From: Lachnospiraceae bacterium | GTDB lineage: Bacteria > Bacillota > Clostridia > Lachnospirales > Lachnospiraceae | NCBI GenBank assembly: GCA_022483465.1 | Contig: JAKVNF010000003.1 | Location: 474,001-538,000, forward strand | DNA length: 64,000 nt | Direction: 5' to 3' | Part shown: piece by piece, positions 1 through 9,133 of the stretch | Layout of the letters: the number at the start of each line of letters is the position of its first letter | Numbering within the stretch: the first letter of the stretch is position 1 | Made by a program: the position numbers and the translations under genes | The notes under the pieces: generated by a model | The model's database searches: none | Seen by the model: the letters and a program-made list of their open reading frames with translations, nothing else | What the model was told of the DNA's origin: nothing

Positions 1-312
1 GCCATGTCGATCTTAAAGAGCGACGACGGAGATCCGGACCACACGGAGCGCTTCACCTTTGCCTATGAGAATCCGAAGGCAGGAGAGGGGAGATTCATCT
101 CCACTTACCAGCACAACGGATCGCCCCTGCCGTCCTTTGCCGGAGAGCCCATCAAGTGTACCTTCGGCGCGGACTTTACGAATGACATCGACACCTTCAC
201 AAGCCGCATCTGGAACGCCTTGAATGCGGACAACAAGGTCTCGCTCTTCACCCGGTTCATCGACCTTGCAACCGGTAAGGTGGAGAGCAGAATCGTCAAC
301 AAGAACCAGTAA
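1..312 (+). CDS. purO: IMP cyclohydrolase, PurO type (3' end only)
   Basis: This is the last ~103 codons of a gene whose start lies before the window. The reading frame is open from base 1 to TAA at 312. The segment has the look of the archaeal/clostridial IMP cyclohydrolase family: a SxLPSFxGEP stretch and the ending [17 protein letters not shown], which I recognise from Lachnospiraceae homologues. The enzyme closes FAICAR to IMP, the last step of purine synthesis, in the cytoplasm. The next gene is a PurH lacking a cyclohydrolase domain, which fits: the two steps are on separate proteins here. They are 41 bases apart and probably co-transcribed. Function is inferred from family recall and context. 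Confidence 0.82.
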   Translation, partial: AMSILKSDDGDPDHTERFTFAYENPKAGEGRFISTYQHNGSPLPSFAGEPIKCTFGADFTNDIDTFTSRIWNALNADNKVSLFTRFIDLATGKVESRIVNKNQ

Positions 313-353
313 TCGGAGCGGGCGACAAGTGCCCGCATGGCAAGGAGGGAAAC

Positions 354-1532
354 GTGAAAGAACTCGCACTGAAATACGGCTGCAACCCCAATCAGAAACC
401 CGCGCGCGTGTACATGGAGGATGGCTCGGATCTTCCGGTGACCGTCCTCAACGGCCGCCCCGGATACATCAACCTGCTCGATGCCCTGAACGGCTTCCAG
501 CTCGTCACGGAGTTAAAGCGTGCCACCGGACTCCCGGCGGCCACCTCCTTCAAGCATGTCTCCCCGGCGGGTGCCGCCGTGGGTCTTCCCCTGAGTGAGG
601 TGGAGGCAAAGATCTACTGGGTGGCAGATCTGGGAGAACTGACACCGCTGGCCAGCGCCTACGCAAGAGCCCGCGGCGCGGATCGGATGAGCTCCTTCGG
701 AGACTTCATCTCACTGTCCGACACCTGTGATGTCTGCACCGCAAAGCTGATTCAGCGTGAGGTCTCTGACGGCGTCATCGCCCCCGCTTATGAGCCGGAG
801 GCACTGGAGATCCTGAAGGGAAAGAAGAAGGGAAATTACTGCGTGCTGCAGATCGATCCGACCTATGTGCCGAATCCGATCGAGCACAAGCAGGTCTACG
901 GCATCACCTTTGAGCAGGGCCGCAACAACGTGGTCATCGACGACGCGATGTTCCAGAACATCGTGACGAAGAACAAGGATCTGCCGGCAGACAAGCTCCA
1001 CGACCTGGAGATCGCCATGATCACCCTGAAGTACACCCAGTCCAACTCGGTCTGCTACGTCAAGGGCGGGCAGGCGATCGGCATCGGCGCAGGACAGCAG
1101 TCGAGAATCCACTGCACACGCCTTGCCGGCCAGAAGGCCGACAACTGGTGGCTGCGCCAATGCCCGAAGGTTCTGGATCTTCCGTTCCTCGAGCACATCC
1201 ACCGGGCAGACCGGGACAACGCCATCGATCTGTATCTGGGCGATGAGTACGAGGACCTGCTCGCGGACGGCGCATGGCAGAAGGTCTTCACCGAAAAGCC
1301 CGAGGTCTTTACCCGGGAGGAGAAGAAGGATTGGCTTGCCAAGAACACCGGCGTCGCCCTCGGCTCCGATGCGTTCTTCCCCTTCGGGGACAACATCGAG
1401 CGGGCCTTCAAGTCCGGCGTCAAATATGTGGCAGAGCCCGGCGGCTCGGTCCGGGATGACAACGTCATCGCGGCGGCAGATGCTCACGACATGGTCATGT
1501 GCTTCACCGGCCTTCGGCTGTTCCACCACTGA
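354..1532 (+). CDS. purH: AICAR formyltransferase (PurH without cyclohydrolase domain)
   Basis: 392 residues, matching the stand-alone AICAR transformylase of Clostridia rather than the ~520-residue bifunctional PurH. It transfers a formyl group from 10-formyl-THF to AICAR to give FAICAR. The active-site region reads [12 protein letters not shown] (about residues 63-74; bifunctional enzymes have a KHxNPCG-type motif here), followed by [10 protein letters not shown] and, further on, the [20 protein letters not shown] stretch typical of the transformylase. The start is GTG at 354, preceded by a strong AAGGAGG at 342-348; no ATG fits that site. It follows purO and is 31 bases ahead of ispF. Confidence 0.93.
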   Translation: MKELALKYGCNPNQKPARVYMEDGSDLPVTVLNGRPGYINLLDALNGFQLVTELKRATGLPAATSFKHVSPAGAAVGLPLSEVEAKIYWVADLGELTPLASAYARARGADRMSSFGDFISLSDTCDVCTAKLIQREVSDGVIAPAYEPEALEILKGKKKGNYCVLQIDPTYVPNPIEHKQVYGITFEQGRNNVVIDDAMFQNIVTKNKDLPADKLHDLEIAMITLKYTQSNSVCYVKGGQAIGIGAGQQSRIHCTRLAGQKADNWWLRQCPKVLDLPFLEHIHRADRDNAIDLYLGDEYEDLLADGAWQKVFTEKPEVFTREEKKDWLAKNTGVALGSDAFFPFGDNIERAFKSGVKYVAEPGGSVRDDNVIAAADAHDMVMCFTGLRLFHH

Positions 1533-1563
1533 TACTGCAATAGCGTAAGGAGAGACACTCTAC

Positions 1564-2124
1564 ATGAGAATCGGCACAGGTTACGACGTGCACCGGCTGG
1601 TGGACGGCAGAAAGTGCATCATCGGCGGCGTCGAGATCCCCTATGAGAAGGGGCTCTTGGGCCACTCCGATGCGGACGTTCTGCTCCACGCCATCATGGA
1701 TGCGCTGCTGGGCGCTGCCGCCCTCGGCGACATCGGCAAGTGGTTTCCCGACACGGATCCCGAATGGGAGGGAGCGGACAGCACCAAGCTCCTCAAGCGG
1801 GTCGGGGAGATTCTGGAGGAGCACCACTACCTCATCGAGAACATCGACTCCACCATCATCGCTCAGGCCCCGAAGATGGGCCCCCACATCGAGGCGATGC
1901 GGGAGAATATCGCGCAGGCCCTGGGAATCGAGAAGGACCAGGTGAGCGTCAAGGCGACCACCGAGGAGCATCTGGGCTTCACCGGCCGGGGCGAGGGCAT
2001 CGCCGCGCAGGCGGTGTGCCTTCTGACCTCCCCCATGGACCTGACCGCCCGGGAGGTCTCCCCCTTTGCCGCCCCGCAGGGGGGCGGCTGCGCCGCCTGC
2101 CCGATGCGGCAGGGACAACCATAG
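1564..2124 (+). CDS. ispF: 2-C-methyl-D-erythritol 2,4-cyclodiphosphate synthase
   Basis: Fifth step of the MEP isoprenoid pathway: cyclises CDP-ME 2-phosphate to MEcPP with release of CMP. The metal ligands are visible as D8 and H10 (GYDVH) and H42 in the [14 protein letters not shown] stretch. [19 protein letters not shown] is the conserved C-terminal segment that lines the substrate site. Most family members end soon after this, near 157 residues; here about 29 residues follow, containing GGGCAACP, so the protein is 186 residues. RBS AAGGAGAG sits upstream of the ATG. Neighbours match the Firmicute ispF-(gltX)-cysE-cysS order, with no gltX between. Confidence 0.95.
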   Translation: MRIGTGYDVHRLVDGRKCIIGGVEIPYEKGLLGHSDADVLLHAIMDALLGAAALGDIGKWFPDTDPEWEGADSTKLLKRVGEILEEHHYLIENIDSTIIAQAPKMGPHIEAMRENIAQALGIEKDQVSVKATTEEHLGFTGRGEGIAAQAVCLLTSPMDLTAREVSPFAAPQGGGCAACPMRQGQP

Positions 2125-2145
2125 CAGGAAGGAAGCGGCATACGT

Positions 2146-3006
2146 ATGGGATTGCTCAGTGAGATCAAAGAGGAGATACGGGTCATCCGGGATCGGGATC
2201 CCGCGATGCACAGCAACTGGGAAGTCTTTCTCTACTCGAGTTTCCACGTGATGCTGGCCTACCGCAAGGCCCACAAGCAGTACCTGAAGGGCCACTACTT
2301 CCGGGCCCGGCAAATCTCCCAGCGGGCAGCGCGCAAGTATGGCATCGAGATTCACCCGGGCGCCACGATCGGGAAGGGCTTCTTCATCGATCACGGCACC
2401 GGCGTGGTGATCGGAGAGACCGCCATCGTGGGCGACAACGTCACCCTCTACCAGGGTGTCACCTTGGGCGGCACCGGGAAGGAGCAGGGAAAGCGCCATC
2501 CCACCATCGGCAACAACGTGATGATCGGCTCCGGGGCCAAGGTCCTGGGCAACATCACGATCGGAGACGGCTGCAAGGTCGCGGCGGGCGCCGTGGTTCT
2601 GCACGATGTCCCGCCGGGATGCACCGTGGTGGGCGTGCCGGGGCGCGTCGTCAAGATGCTGACCCCGGGCCGCGATGACCTGGACCAGATCCACTTCCCG
2701 GATCCGGTGCAGATCGACATCCGCTGCCTCAACCGCGGCCAATCCGCGCTGACCAACCAGCTGCTGGATCTGCAGGACCAGATGCGGGAAATGCGCGCTG
2801 AGATGCGCCGGCTCCGCAACGAGCGGGAGGAGATGTCCCGTCGCCTCTCCGAGACCCAGCGGGAGCTGGAGGAGGAACGGGTCCTTCTGCAGGTACAAAA
2901 GAAAAAGAACGCAGAGCTCGACGATCCGGACTGTCCCTGCAGCCAGAAGGCTGATGGACAGGGCAGTGAGGAGACCAACATCTCCCTCACCGACTCCGAA
3001 CTCTGA
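2146..3006 (+). CDS. cysE: serine O-acetyltransferase with C-terminal coiled coil
   Basis: Makes O-acetylserine from serine and acetyl-CoA, the committed step to cysteine. The central part (about residues 62-170) is a left-handed beta-helix of hexapeptide repeats with the signature IDHGTGVVIGETAIVGDNV and the loop YQGVTLGGTGKEQGKRHP that holds the active-site His and glycine-rich turn. After the core, about residues 197-255 form a charged coiled coil (repeated QMREMRAEMRRLRNEREEM pattern), then a DPDCPCSQ tail. The core alone would be ~190-220 residues; this is 286. The start ATG at 2146 follows GGAAGG. cysS follows after 18 bases. The coiled coil may mediate oligomerisation or cysteine-synthase binding; that is a guess. 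Confidence 0.93.
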   Translation: MGLLSEIKEEIRVIRDRDPAMHSNWEVFLYSSFHVMLAYRKAHKQYLKGHYFRARQISQRAARKYGIEIHPGATIGKGFFIDHGTGVVIGETAIVGDNVTLYQGVTLGGTGKEQGKRHPTIGNNVMIGSGAKVLGNITIGDGCKVAAGAVVLHDVPPGCTVVGVPGRVVKMLTPGRDDLDQIHFPDPVQIDIRCLNRGQSALTNQLLDLQDQMREMRAEMRRLRNEREEMSRRLSETQRELEEERVLLQVQKKKNAELDDPDCPCSQKADGQGSEETNISLTDSEL

Positions 3007-3024
3007 TGACAGAAAGGGAAGCAC

Positions 3025-4446
3025 ATGATCAAGATTTTCAACACCGAAACCCTCTCCCTCGAGACGTTCAAGCCGATCGAGGAGGGAAAGGTCCGCATGT
3101 ATGTCTGCGGTCCCACAGTCTACAACCTGATCCACATCGGAAACGCGCGCCCGATGATCGTTTTTGACACCGTGCGCCGCTACTTCGAGTACCGCGGGTA
3201 TCAGGTCAACTACGTCTCCAACTTCACCGACGTGGACGACAAGATCATCAAGAAGGCCCAGGAGGAGGGCGTGGACGCCTCCGTCATCTCTGAGCGCTAC
3301 ATCAAGGAGTGCAAGAAGGACATGGCGGACCTGAACGTGCGCCCCGCCACCACACATCCCCAGGCGACCAAGGAGATCCCGGGCATGATCGAGATGATCC
3401 AGTCCCTGATCGACAAGGGCTACGCCTACGTGGTGGACGACGGCACCGTGTACTTCTCCGTCCGCAAGGACCGGCAGTACGGAAAGCTCTCCCACAAGAA
3501 CCTGGATGACCTGCAGTTCAACATGCGCGGCATCGCCGTCTCGGGAGAGGACCAGAAGCAGGATCCCCTGGATTTCGTGCTCTGGAAGCCCAAGAAGGAG
3601 GGCGAGCCCTTCTGGGAGTCCCCCTGGTGCGAGGGCCGTCCCGGCTGGCACATCGAGTGCTCCGTGATGAGCAAGCGCTACCTGGGTGACACCATCGACA
3701 TCCACGCCGGCGGCGAGGACCTGATCTTCCCGCACCACGAGAACGAGATCGCCCAGTCCGAGTCTGCCAACGGGGAGCCCTTCGTCCACTACTGGATGCA
3801 CAACGCCTTCCTGAACATCGACAACCACAAGATGTCCAAGTCCCTGGGCAACTTCAAGACCGTCCGCGAGATCGACGCGGCCTATGATCCCCAGGTGCTG
3901 CGGCTTCTGATGCTCTCCGCCCACTACAGGAGTCCTTTGAACTTCTCGGCGGCCCTGATGGATTCCGCGAAGGCCTCCTATGAGCGCATCACCTCCTGCA
4001 TGAACAACCTGAACTTCGTTCTGCAGGGTGCCAAGGACGAGCCCCTCTCCGACAAGGAGCAGGAGAGCCTGCAGGCAGCGGATGCCTTCCGCGTCTCCTT
4101 TGAGAAGCACATGGACGACGACTTCAACACCGCCGACGCGCTCTCCGACATCTTTGACCTGGTCCGCTTTGTCAACACCAACGCGGACGCGGCCCACTCG
4201 AAGGCCTACCTCGAGGCGCTGAAGAAGGAGCTCTCAACCCTGACCGACGTGCTGGGACTGATCGCAGACCGGAGCGCCTCCGTGCAGGATGAGGATGCCG
4301 CCTGGATTGAGGCAAAGATCAAGGAGCGCGCAGCCTGCAAGAAGGCAAAGGACTACGCCCGGGCAGATGCCATCCGCAAGGAATGCCAGGAGCGCGGCTT
4401 TACGCTGATGGATACCAAAGAGGGAACCAAGTGGGAGAAGAATTGA
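3025..4446 (+). CDS. cysS: cysteinyl-tRNA synthetase
   Basis: 473 residues, the usual size. A class I synthetase that charges tRNA-Cys. It has the HIGN signature at residues 37-40 and KMSKS at about 269-273. The zinc site is formed by C28 (YVCGPTVY), the Cys in WHIECSVM and the [10 protein letters not shown] motif. The C-terminal third is the helical anticodon-binding region with the KxRxxARxxKDYxxAD-like stretch ending the protein. ATG at 3025 follows GAAAGGGAAG. The gene overlaps the next by the TTGA sequence at 4443-4446, so translation is probably coupled. Confidence 0.97.
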   Translation: MIKIFNTETLSLETFKPIEEGKVRMYVCGPTVYNLIHIGNARPMIVFDTVRRYFEYRGYQVNYVSNFTDVDDKIIKKAQEEGVDASVISERYIKECKKDMADLNVRPATTHPQATKEIPGMIEMIQSLIDKGYAYVVDDGTVYFSVRKDRQYGKLSHKNLDDLQFNMRGIAVSGEDQKQDPLDFVLWKPKKEGEPFWESPWCEGRPGWHIECSVMSKRYLGDTIDIHAGGEDLIFPHHENEIAQSESANGEPFVHYWMHNAFLNIDNHKMSKSLGNFKTVREIDAAYDPQVLRLLMLSAHYRSPLNFSAALMDSAKASYERITSCMNNLNFVLQGAKDEPLSDKEQESLQAADAFRVSFEKHMDDDFNTADALSDIFDLVRFVNTNADAAHSKAYLEALKKELSTLTDVLGLIADRSASVQDEDAAWIEAKIKERAACKKAKDYARADAIRKECQERGFTLMDTKEGTKWEKN

Positions 4447-4922
4447 GTTCCCGGGAGCAGAATACAAAGGGCCCCGCACAGCGGGACTTTAAGGAGGCGG
4501 TGCTGTCCGCCTTCGGAGAGCGCGAGAAGGACCTGCGGTCCTACTCGCCGCTCTCCTTTGCGTTCCTGGGGGATGCGGTCTACAGCCTGATCGCCCGGAC
4601 CGTGGTGTTCTCCGAGGGGAACCGGCAGGCTGCCAAGATGCACCAGAAGACCTCCTCGCTGTACGTCAGCGCGAAGGCGCAGGCGAAGATCGGGGATGCG
4701 ATGCTGCCCTACCTCTCGGAAGAGGAGGCGGACATCTATCGCCGGGGCCTGCATGCCAGCCCCGAGCACCACGCCAAGAACGCCACCATGGAGGAATACA
4801 TGAAGGCCACGGCTCTGGAGACGCTCTGCGGGTACCTCTACATGAAGGAGGCACTCCCGAGATTTCTGGAGCTGATGCAGCTCGGCCTTCGGGATTTGGA
4901 GAAAGGATCGATTTCATCGTGA
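4443..4922 (+). CDS. mrnC: Mini-ribonuclease 3 (Mini-III)
   Basis: A ribonuclease III catalytic domain without the double-stranded RNA-binding domain; in Bacillus it trims 23S rRNA precursors. SPLSFAFLGDAVYSLIARTVV holds the conserved LGDAVY signature; further motifs are KMHQKTSSLYVSAKAQA, then HAKNATMEEYMKATALETLCGYLY, where the acidic residues of the second catalytic block (E near the end) lie. I place the start at TTG 4443, which overlaps the cysS stop as TTGA and is preceded by GGGAGAAG; this gives 159 residues. A longer frame from ATG 4383 would run inside cysS and is unlikely. The stop overlaps the rlmB start as GTGA. Confidence 0.92.
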   Translation: MSSREQNTKGPAQRDFKEAVLSAFGEREKDLRSYSPLSFAFLGDAVYSLIARTVVFSEGNRQAAKMHQKTSSLYVSAKAQAKIGDAMLPYLSEEEADIYRRGLHASPEHHAKNATMEEYMKATALETLCGYLYMKEALPRFLELMQLGLRDLEKGSISS

Positions 4923-5839
4923 TCAAGCGAAAGCGCTCGGTGCGCGAATACGCCCGGATGAAGCAGGAGAGCAATAACCCGGAGAAGAAGACCGACAGAC
5001 CGGCAAAGCGGCCGGAGAAGCCGGAGCGGGAGAGTGCCCGCCCCGCAGTACGTACGCCGAAGGCGGCGCCGGCTGCGGCGGAGCAGGATACCGGGATCGG
5101 CGCCAATGAATCCCGCATCGAGGGCAGAAATGCCGTGACAGAGGCCTTCCGTGCCGGCAAGACCATCGACCGGCTCTATCTCCTGGAGGGAAGCGAGGAG
5201 GGGCCGCTTCTGACGATCCGCCGCATGGCGATCCAGTCCGGCACCCCGATCCGGTTCCTCCCGAGGGAGCGGCTCGACCAGATGTCCGAGACAGGCAAGC
5301 ACCAGGGTGTGATTGCGGTACTTGCGGCCTACCACTACGCCGAGATGGATGACCTGTTTGCAAGGGCGAAGGAGCGGGGAGAGGATCCCTTCTTCATTCT
5401 CCTGGACAACATCGAGGATCCCCACAACCTGGGGGCCATCCTGCGGACCGCCAACGTCTGCGGCGCCCACGGGGTGATTATCCCCAAGGACCGGGCGGTG
5501 GGCCTGACGGCCACGGTGGCAAAGGCCTCTGCCGGCGCCATCAACTACACCCCGGTGGTGCGGGTCACGAACCTGGCGCGGACCATCGAGGAGCTCCGAG
5601 AGAAGGGACTGTGGTTTGTCTGCGCCGACATGGACGGCACCCCGATGACCAAGCTCAACCTGACCGGCCCCATCGGCCTCGTGGTGGGCTCCGAGGGAGA
5701 GGGCGTCTCCAGACTTGTGCGGGAGAAGTGCGACCTCGTCGCCGGCATCCCCCAGAAGGGGGAGATCAACTCCCTGAATGCCTCGGTGGCCATGGCCGTT
5801 CTCGCCTACGAGATCGTCCGCCAGCGGGGAAGTGTGTGA
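4919..5839 (+). CDS. rlmB: 23S rRNA (guanosine-2'-O)-methyltransferase RlmB family
   Basis: A SPOUT/TrmH methyltransferase of 306 residues that uses SAM to methylate ribose 2'-OH in 23S rRNA. The N-terminal ~60 residues are basic and low-complexity. Then IEGRNAVTEAFRAGKTIDRLYLLEG is the substrate-binding L30e-like domain. The catalytic knot shows DNIEDPHNLGAILRTAN (motif 1), the GVIIPKDRAVGLTATVAKASAGA loop, GLVVGSEGEGVSRLVREKCD (motif 2) and IPQKGEINSLNASVAMAVLAYE (motif 3), all intact. Start is GTG 4919, overlapping the mrnC stop by four bases. sigH begins five bases after its stop. Confidence 0.95.
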   Translation: MIKRKRSVREYARMKQESNNPEKKTDRPAKRPEKPERESARPAVRTPKAAPAAAEQDTGIGANESRIEGRNAVTEAFRAGKTIDRLYLLEGSEEGPLLTIRRMAIQSGTPIRFLPRERLDQMSETGKHQGVIAVLAAYHYAEMDDLFARAKERGEDPFFILLDNIEDPHNLGAILRTANVCGAHGVIIPKDRAVGLTATVAKASAGAINYTPVVRVTNLARTIEELREKGLWFVCADMDGTPMTKLNLTGPIGLVVGSEGEGVSRLVREKCDLVAGIPQKGEINSLNASVAMAVLAYEIVRQRGSV

Positions 5840-5843
5840 GTGC

Positions 5844-6476
5844 ATGACCAAACGGGATTGGAACTCCTTGCGTGATGAAGAACTGATCCAGGCCAGCCGC
5901 AGCGGAAACCACGCTGCGACTGATTTTTTGATGGAGAAGTACAAGGGGCTGGTGATCCAGAAGGCAAAGCCCCTGTACCTGCCCGGGGCAGACCGGGAGG
6001 ACATCCTGCAGGAGGGCATGCTGGGCCTGTTCAAGGCGGTCCGGGATTACGACCCGAAGGGAGAGGCGAGCTTCTACACCTTTGCGAGCCTGTGCGTGAC
6101 AAGGCAGATCTACAGCGCGGTGCAGGCCGCGGCCAGAAAGAAGCACTTCCCCCTAAACAGCGCGATCTCCCTCTCCACAAGGAGCGAGAACGGAGACGGC
6201 GAAGAGGGGCAGCCCTCCCCGAGCATTGAGGACACCCTGGCGGGCGGCGATGCCTCCCCGGAGGAACAGATCGTGGGGCGGGAGAACACACGGCTCTTGG
6301 AGGAGGAGATCGAAAAGAAGCTGAGCCCCCTGGAGAAGAAGGTGCTCTCGCTCCAGCTCACCGGGCTCTCCTACACCGAGATCGCAAAGATCCTCGACAA
6401 GCCCCCCAAGTCCATCGACAACGCCCAGCAGCGGATCCGGATGAAGATCCGGAAGATCCTGCAGGAGATCGGCTGA
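5844..6476 (+). CDS. sigH: RNA polymerase sigma factor, SigH (Spo0H) type
   Basis: 210 residues. Region 2 carries LPGADREDILQEGMLGLFKAVRDYDP and FYTFASLCVTRQIYSAVQAAARKKH, close to Bacillus SigH including the conserved PLNS after it. Region 4 ends the protein (LSPLEKKVLSLQLTGLSYTEIAKIL, then KSIDNAQQRIRMKIRK). It directs early stationary-phase and sporulation transcription in Bacillus. The ATG at 5844 lies five bases after the rlmB stop. In Bacillus a yacP/rae1 gene sits between rlmB and sigH; it is missing here. A strong terminator follows at 6500. Confidence 0.93.
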   Translation: MTKRDWNSLRDEELIQASRSGNHAATDFLMEKYKGLVIQKAKPLYLPGADREDILQEGMLGLFKAVRDYDPKGEASFYTFASLCVTRQIYSAVQAAARKKHFPLNSAISLSTRSENGDGEEGQPSPSIEDTLAGGDASPEEQIVGRENTRLLEEEIEKKLSPLEKKVLSLQLTGLSYTEIAKILDKPPKSIDNAQQRIRMKIRKILQEIG

Positions 6477-6499
6477 AGCATCGCCATGCTGTTTAAAGC

Positions 6500-6537
6500 C
6501 CTCGGCCAGTGTCATAGGCACTGGCCGAGGACTTTTT
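6500..6537 (+). terminator. rho-independent terminator after sigH
   Basis: Perfect 12-bp stem, CCTCGGCCAGTG at 6500-6511 pairing with 6519-6530, a 7-base loop, then ACTTTTTG. It closes the run of housekeeping genes that begins before the window. Confidence 0.93.
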
Positions 6538-6731
6538 GCTGCCCAAAAATCAAAAATGACCGGCTGTATCGTGCCAAGTCGCCAGGATACGCATCATATT
6601 TGAAAAAGTGTTCCGGAAATGGGAAATCGAAGCTGACACGCCCCAATGTTTCCTTTTGCTTTACCATCGACCCCTACTTTATGCAGGACGCAGGAAAGCA
6701 AAAACAAAATCCTACAAAAAAGGAGCTTAAC

Positions 6732-7336
6732 ATGAAAAAGCAAGTCACACGTCACACCGCCATCCTCGCAAGTTTCGCCGTCGCAGCGGCAGCCGAGAGC
6801 AGCACCACCGCCGCCACATCGGCAGCAGCTGCCGAGACGGCCGCCACTGAGACCACAGAAGCCGCAGCTGCCTCCACCGAGTCCGCCAGCACCGTGGACA
6901 TCGTCAATGACTACAACAAACCGAGGAGCTGCTCGCAAAGTTCCCGGTGGAGAATCCGACCGCAGTGACTTCGGATCTCGAGGAGAACATCCAGAACCGC
7001 CTTCTCACCGGCTTTGAGAACTGGAAACGCGGCTTTGACGCCTGGAAGGCCTGGGGCGACATTCTCTACACCAATGACTCCATCTAACACGTGCACGGCG
7101 TGAAGATGACCCTGGCCCCGTACCAGCAGTCCATGGATATGATGCTGAAGGCCGCCGACATCCAGATGGGTGCCTTCCACAACATGCTGATCACCGATGA
7201 ATGGGCAGCCATCCACTACGCGGCCTCCACAAAGGACCTCTCCTCCGGCAATGAGGATGGCCACGATGTGATGACGTTCCTGCACTTTGTCAAGGATGGG
7301 GACAGCGTCCGGGTCGACAAGGCCTGGTCCAGGTAA
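6732..7336 (+). pseudogene. broken exported lipoprotein with SnoaL/NTF2-like domain
   Basis: Three pieces read as one decayed gene. It starts at ATG 6732 after AAAAAAGGAGC with MKKQVTRHTAILASFAV and a Ser/Thr/Ala/Glu linker like those of the lipoproteins elsewhere in this window, but the expected lipobox cysteine is absent, as if a few codons were lost. Near 6918 the frame changes, and the sense reading continues as EELLAKFPVENPTAVTSDLE and FENWKRGFDAWKAWGDILYT. An in-frame TAA at 7085-7087 interrupts it. Then VHGVKMTLAPYQQSMDM, MLITDEWAAIHYAAST and the end at 7336 follow. The order resembles SnoaL-like polyketide-cyclase folds. Function of the intact protein is unknown. One frameshift plus one stop plus a missing lipobox make real decay more likely than a read error. 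Confidence 0.75.
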
Positions 7337-7831
7337 CTTCCTGAATCGTTTTCTCAGCACTAACCAATCCACCTCTCTGCCTGCGGCTGTTTCAAACAGC
7401 TGCAGGCAGGGAGGTTCTTTGCTGTCTGGGGAAATTTCAGGTAAGATTTTGTACTTGCCGGGACGGCCAAGATATCTTACAATTCTTTGTTATGGCGTAG
7501 TATACTTTCTGTGTATGAAAACCTGTTTACGTTGAGTCTGTTCATTTATTTAGTGACCATGAACTGGCACACATGGTATACTTGTTTTATCCAATTATTA
7601 TCCACTTTTAGAGGAGCGGACTTCTGTTATGATTCCGGGTTCCGTGCGGCAGAATGCCGCACGGCTGTTTGGGGCTGGCAAAGGAGTGGCAAATGTTAGA
7701 GCAATCCGCCACCTGTGTCCCCACCAAAGCTCCTGCGGCAAAGAAGAGAAAGCACCGTGTATCGTGATTGGATGGAAAGTGCCTGATCCTATGTCCAAAA
7801 GGGTGCCGGGGTGGAAGCGCAGGGAGATTAT
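7337..7831. other. intergenic stretch with a hairpin terminator
   Basis: No convincing gene. A hairpin at 7372-7420 (CCTCTCTGCCTGC pairing with GCAGGCAGGGAGG with one G-T pair, then TTCTTT) would end the decayed lipoprotein transcript. An AT-rich stretch around 7478-7560 contains TATACT at about 7500-7505, with TTACAA 18 bases upstream, a weak promoter candidate for the GGDEF gene 330 bases away. Confidence 0.5.
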
Positions 7832-9037
7832 ATGAAAGGGAAGCTTTTGCAACGGTTGAACTATTACAGCTACGAGCCGGCGCAGTACCACTCATGCAGA
7901 GAGCAAATGGCCGCGGAGAACTGGAAGTTCGCCAGACTTCTCAACCACATCATGATGGTGATGATGGCCATCTATGCCCTTTTGTCCCTCTTTGGCGCAC
8001 TCAAGCACATGTATGCACTGTACTACGGCATTTGCCTCATCTACACGGTGCTTGTGGAGATCCTATTTTGGCAGCCGCTTCACCGGGATCCGAAGAATGC
8101 CAAGCAGGCCGACATCGACATCGGTTCCGCCTGTGCCGCGCTGATGTTCTTTGGGATCGTGGCATCCGTTGTAGACCCGTCGCAGGTGGCGACCTCCTTT
8201 TTGGTGATGCAGACCCTTGTCACCCTGTTTCTCAACTACTCCTTTGGGTATCTGCTCCTGTTCGAGTTCGTCTACATGCTGATCTTTGATGTCAGCTCGT
8301 ACCTGGTCAAATCGCCCGCCGTTTTCTCCGGCGATGTGCTCAATGCCCTTTCCTTCTTTGCGGTTTCGGGCTTTATTGCCTACTTTTTTCACAAGGAGAA
8401 GATCCGCAACGATCTCATCAACAACCACTACCACTTTCTGGCACACATCGACAGCCTGACGAGGATCCTGAACCACCAGTGTTTCTTTGCGGAGACCGAT
8501 CGGGTTCTTGGCAGCAATCATGCGAAAGATCTGGTCTTTGCGATGATCGACATCGACCACTTCAAGGAGATCAATGACCGCTTCGGCCACCAGACCGGGG
8601 ACTACTGCATCCGCGCCGTCACCACCCACATGCTGTGGACCCTGCTTCAAACCGCCCCGACGTCCTGTGCGGATCTCATCCAGGTGCTGTTTCCGGAGGG
8701 GATTCAGGCACACATCGAAAACCCGGGCATCTCCTACCGGGAGTTCTACGATTTTGGCTATGACAAGTTCGAGACGGCCGAAGCCGCTCTGGGGCGAATC
8801 GGCGGAGATGAGTTTGCACTGCTCGTGGGCGGCCCGGATCCGATGGGCCGGATGCGGCAGGTAGAGGATGCGATCCGCGCGATCTCCCTCCCGGACGGGA
8901 GCAACCTGACCTGTTCGATGGGCTGTGTGCGGGTCACCGGAAACCCGAGTTCCAAGTCGGTCTATAAGAGCGCAGACGAAGCCCTTTACCAGGCAAAGGA
9001 GGGCGGAAGAAACCGAATCTGCACCGCAAAAGCCTAG
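7832..9037 (+). CDS. membrane-bound GGDEF diguanylate cyclase
   Basis: 401 residues from ATG 7832 (RBS GCAGGGAG just upstream; a GTG at 7811 in frame is less likely). About six hydrophobic segments fill residues ~38-190 (for example MMVMMAIYALLSLFGAL and VLNALSFFAVSGFIAYFF), so the sensor half is in the membrane. The cytoplasmic half begins with the usual D-S-L-T-x-I-x-N linker and has FAMIDIDHFKEINDRFGHQTGD (metal/substrate) and RIGGDEFALLV, an intact GGDEF signature. It should make c-di-GMP from two GTP. Oddity: between GHQTGD and RIGGDEF there are about 70 residues, roughly 40-45 more than usual, containing a Glu/Ile-rich insert. No RxxD inhibitory site was evident. Confidence 0.9.
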   Translation: MKGKLLQRLNYYSYEPAQYHSCREQMAAENWKFARLLNHIMMVMMAIYALLSLFGALKHMYALYYGICLIYTVLVEILFWQPLHRDPKNAKQADIDIGSACAALMFFGIVASVVDPSQVATSFLVMQTLVTLFLNYSFGYLLLFEFVYMLIFDVSSYLVKSPAVFSGDVLNALSFFAVSGFIAYFFHKEKIRNDLINNHYHFLAHIDSLTRILNHQCFFAETDRVLGSNHAKDLVFAMIDIDHFKEINDRFGHQTGDYCIRAVTTHMLWTLLQTAPTSCADLIQVLFPEGIQAHIENPGISYREFYDFGYDKFETAEAALGRIGGDEFALLVGGPDPMGRMRQVEDAIRAISLPDGSNLTCSMGCVRVTGNPSSKSVYKSADEALYQAKEGGRNRICTAKA

Positions 9038-9133
9038 CGGCATCGGGCTGTGCTGTGAAGCCGCACCGGCCGACAGATGTCTCGAAGACGCATCAACAAG
9101 ACGCAGGCGCTGCAGAAAACAGGAGGCGCACAG

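Noticed and set aside
1504-4197. Very long open frame on - (897 codons) opposite ispF, cysE and cysS
   Set aside because: GC-rich antisense frame of well-recognised genes; low complexity, no ribosome site or family signs.
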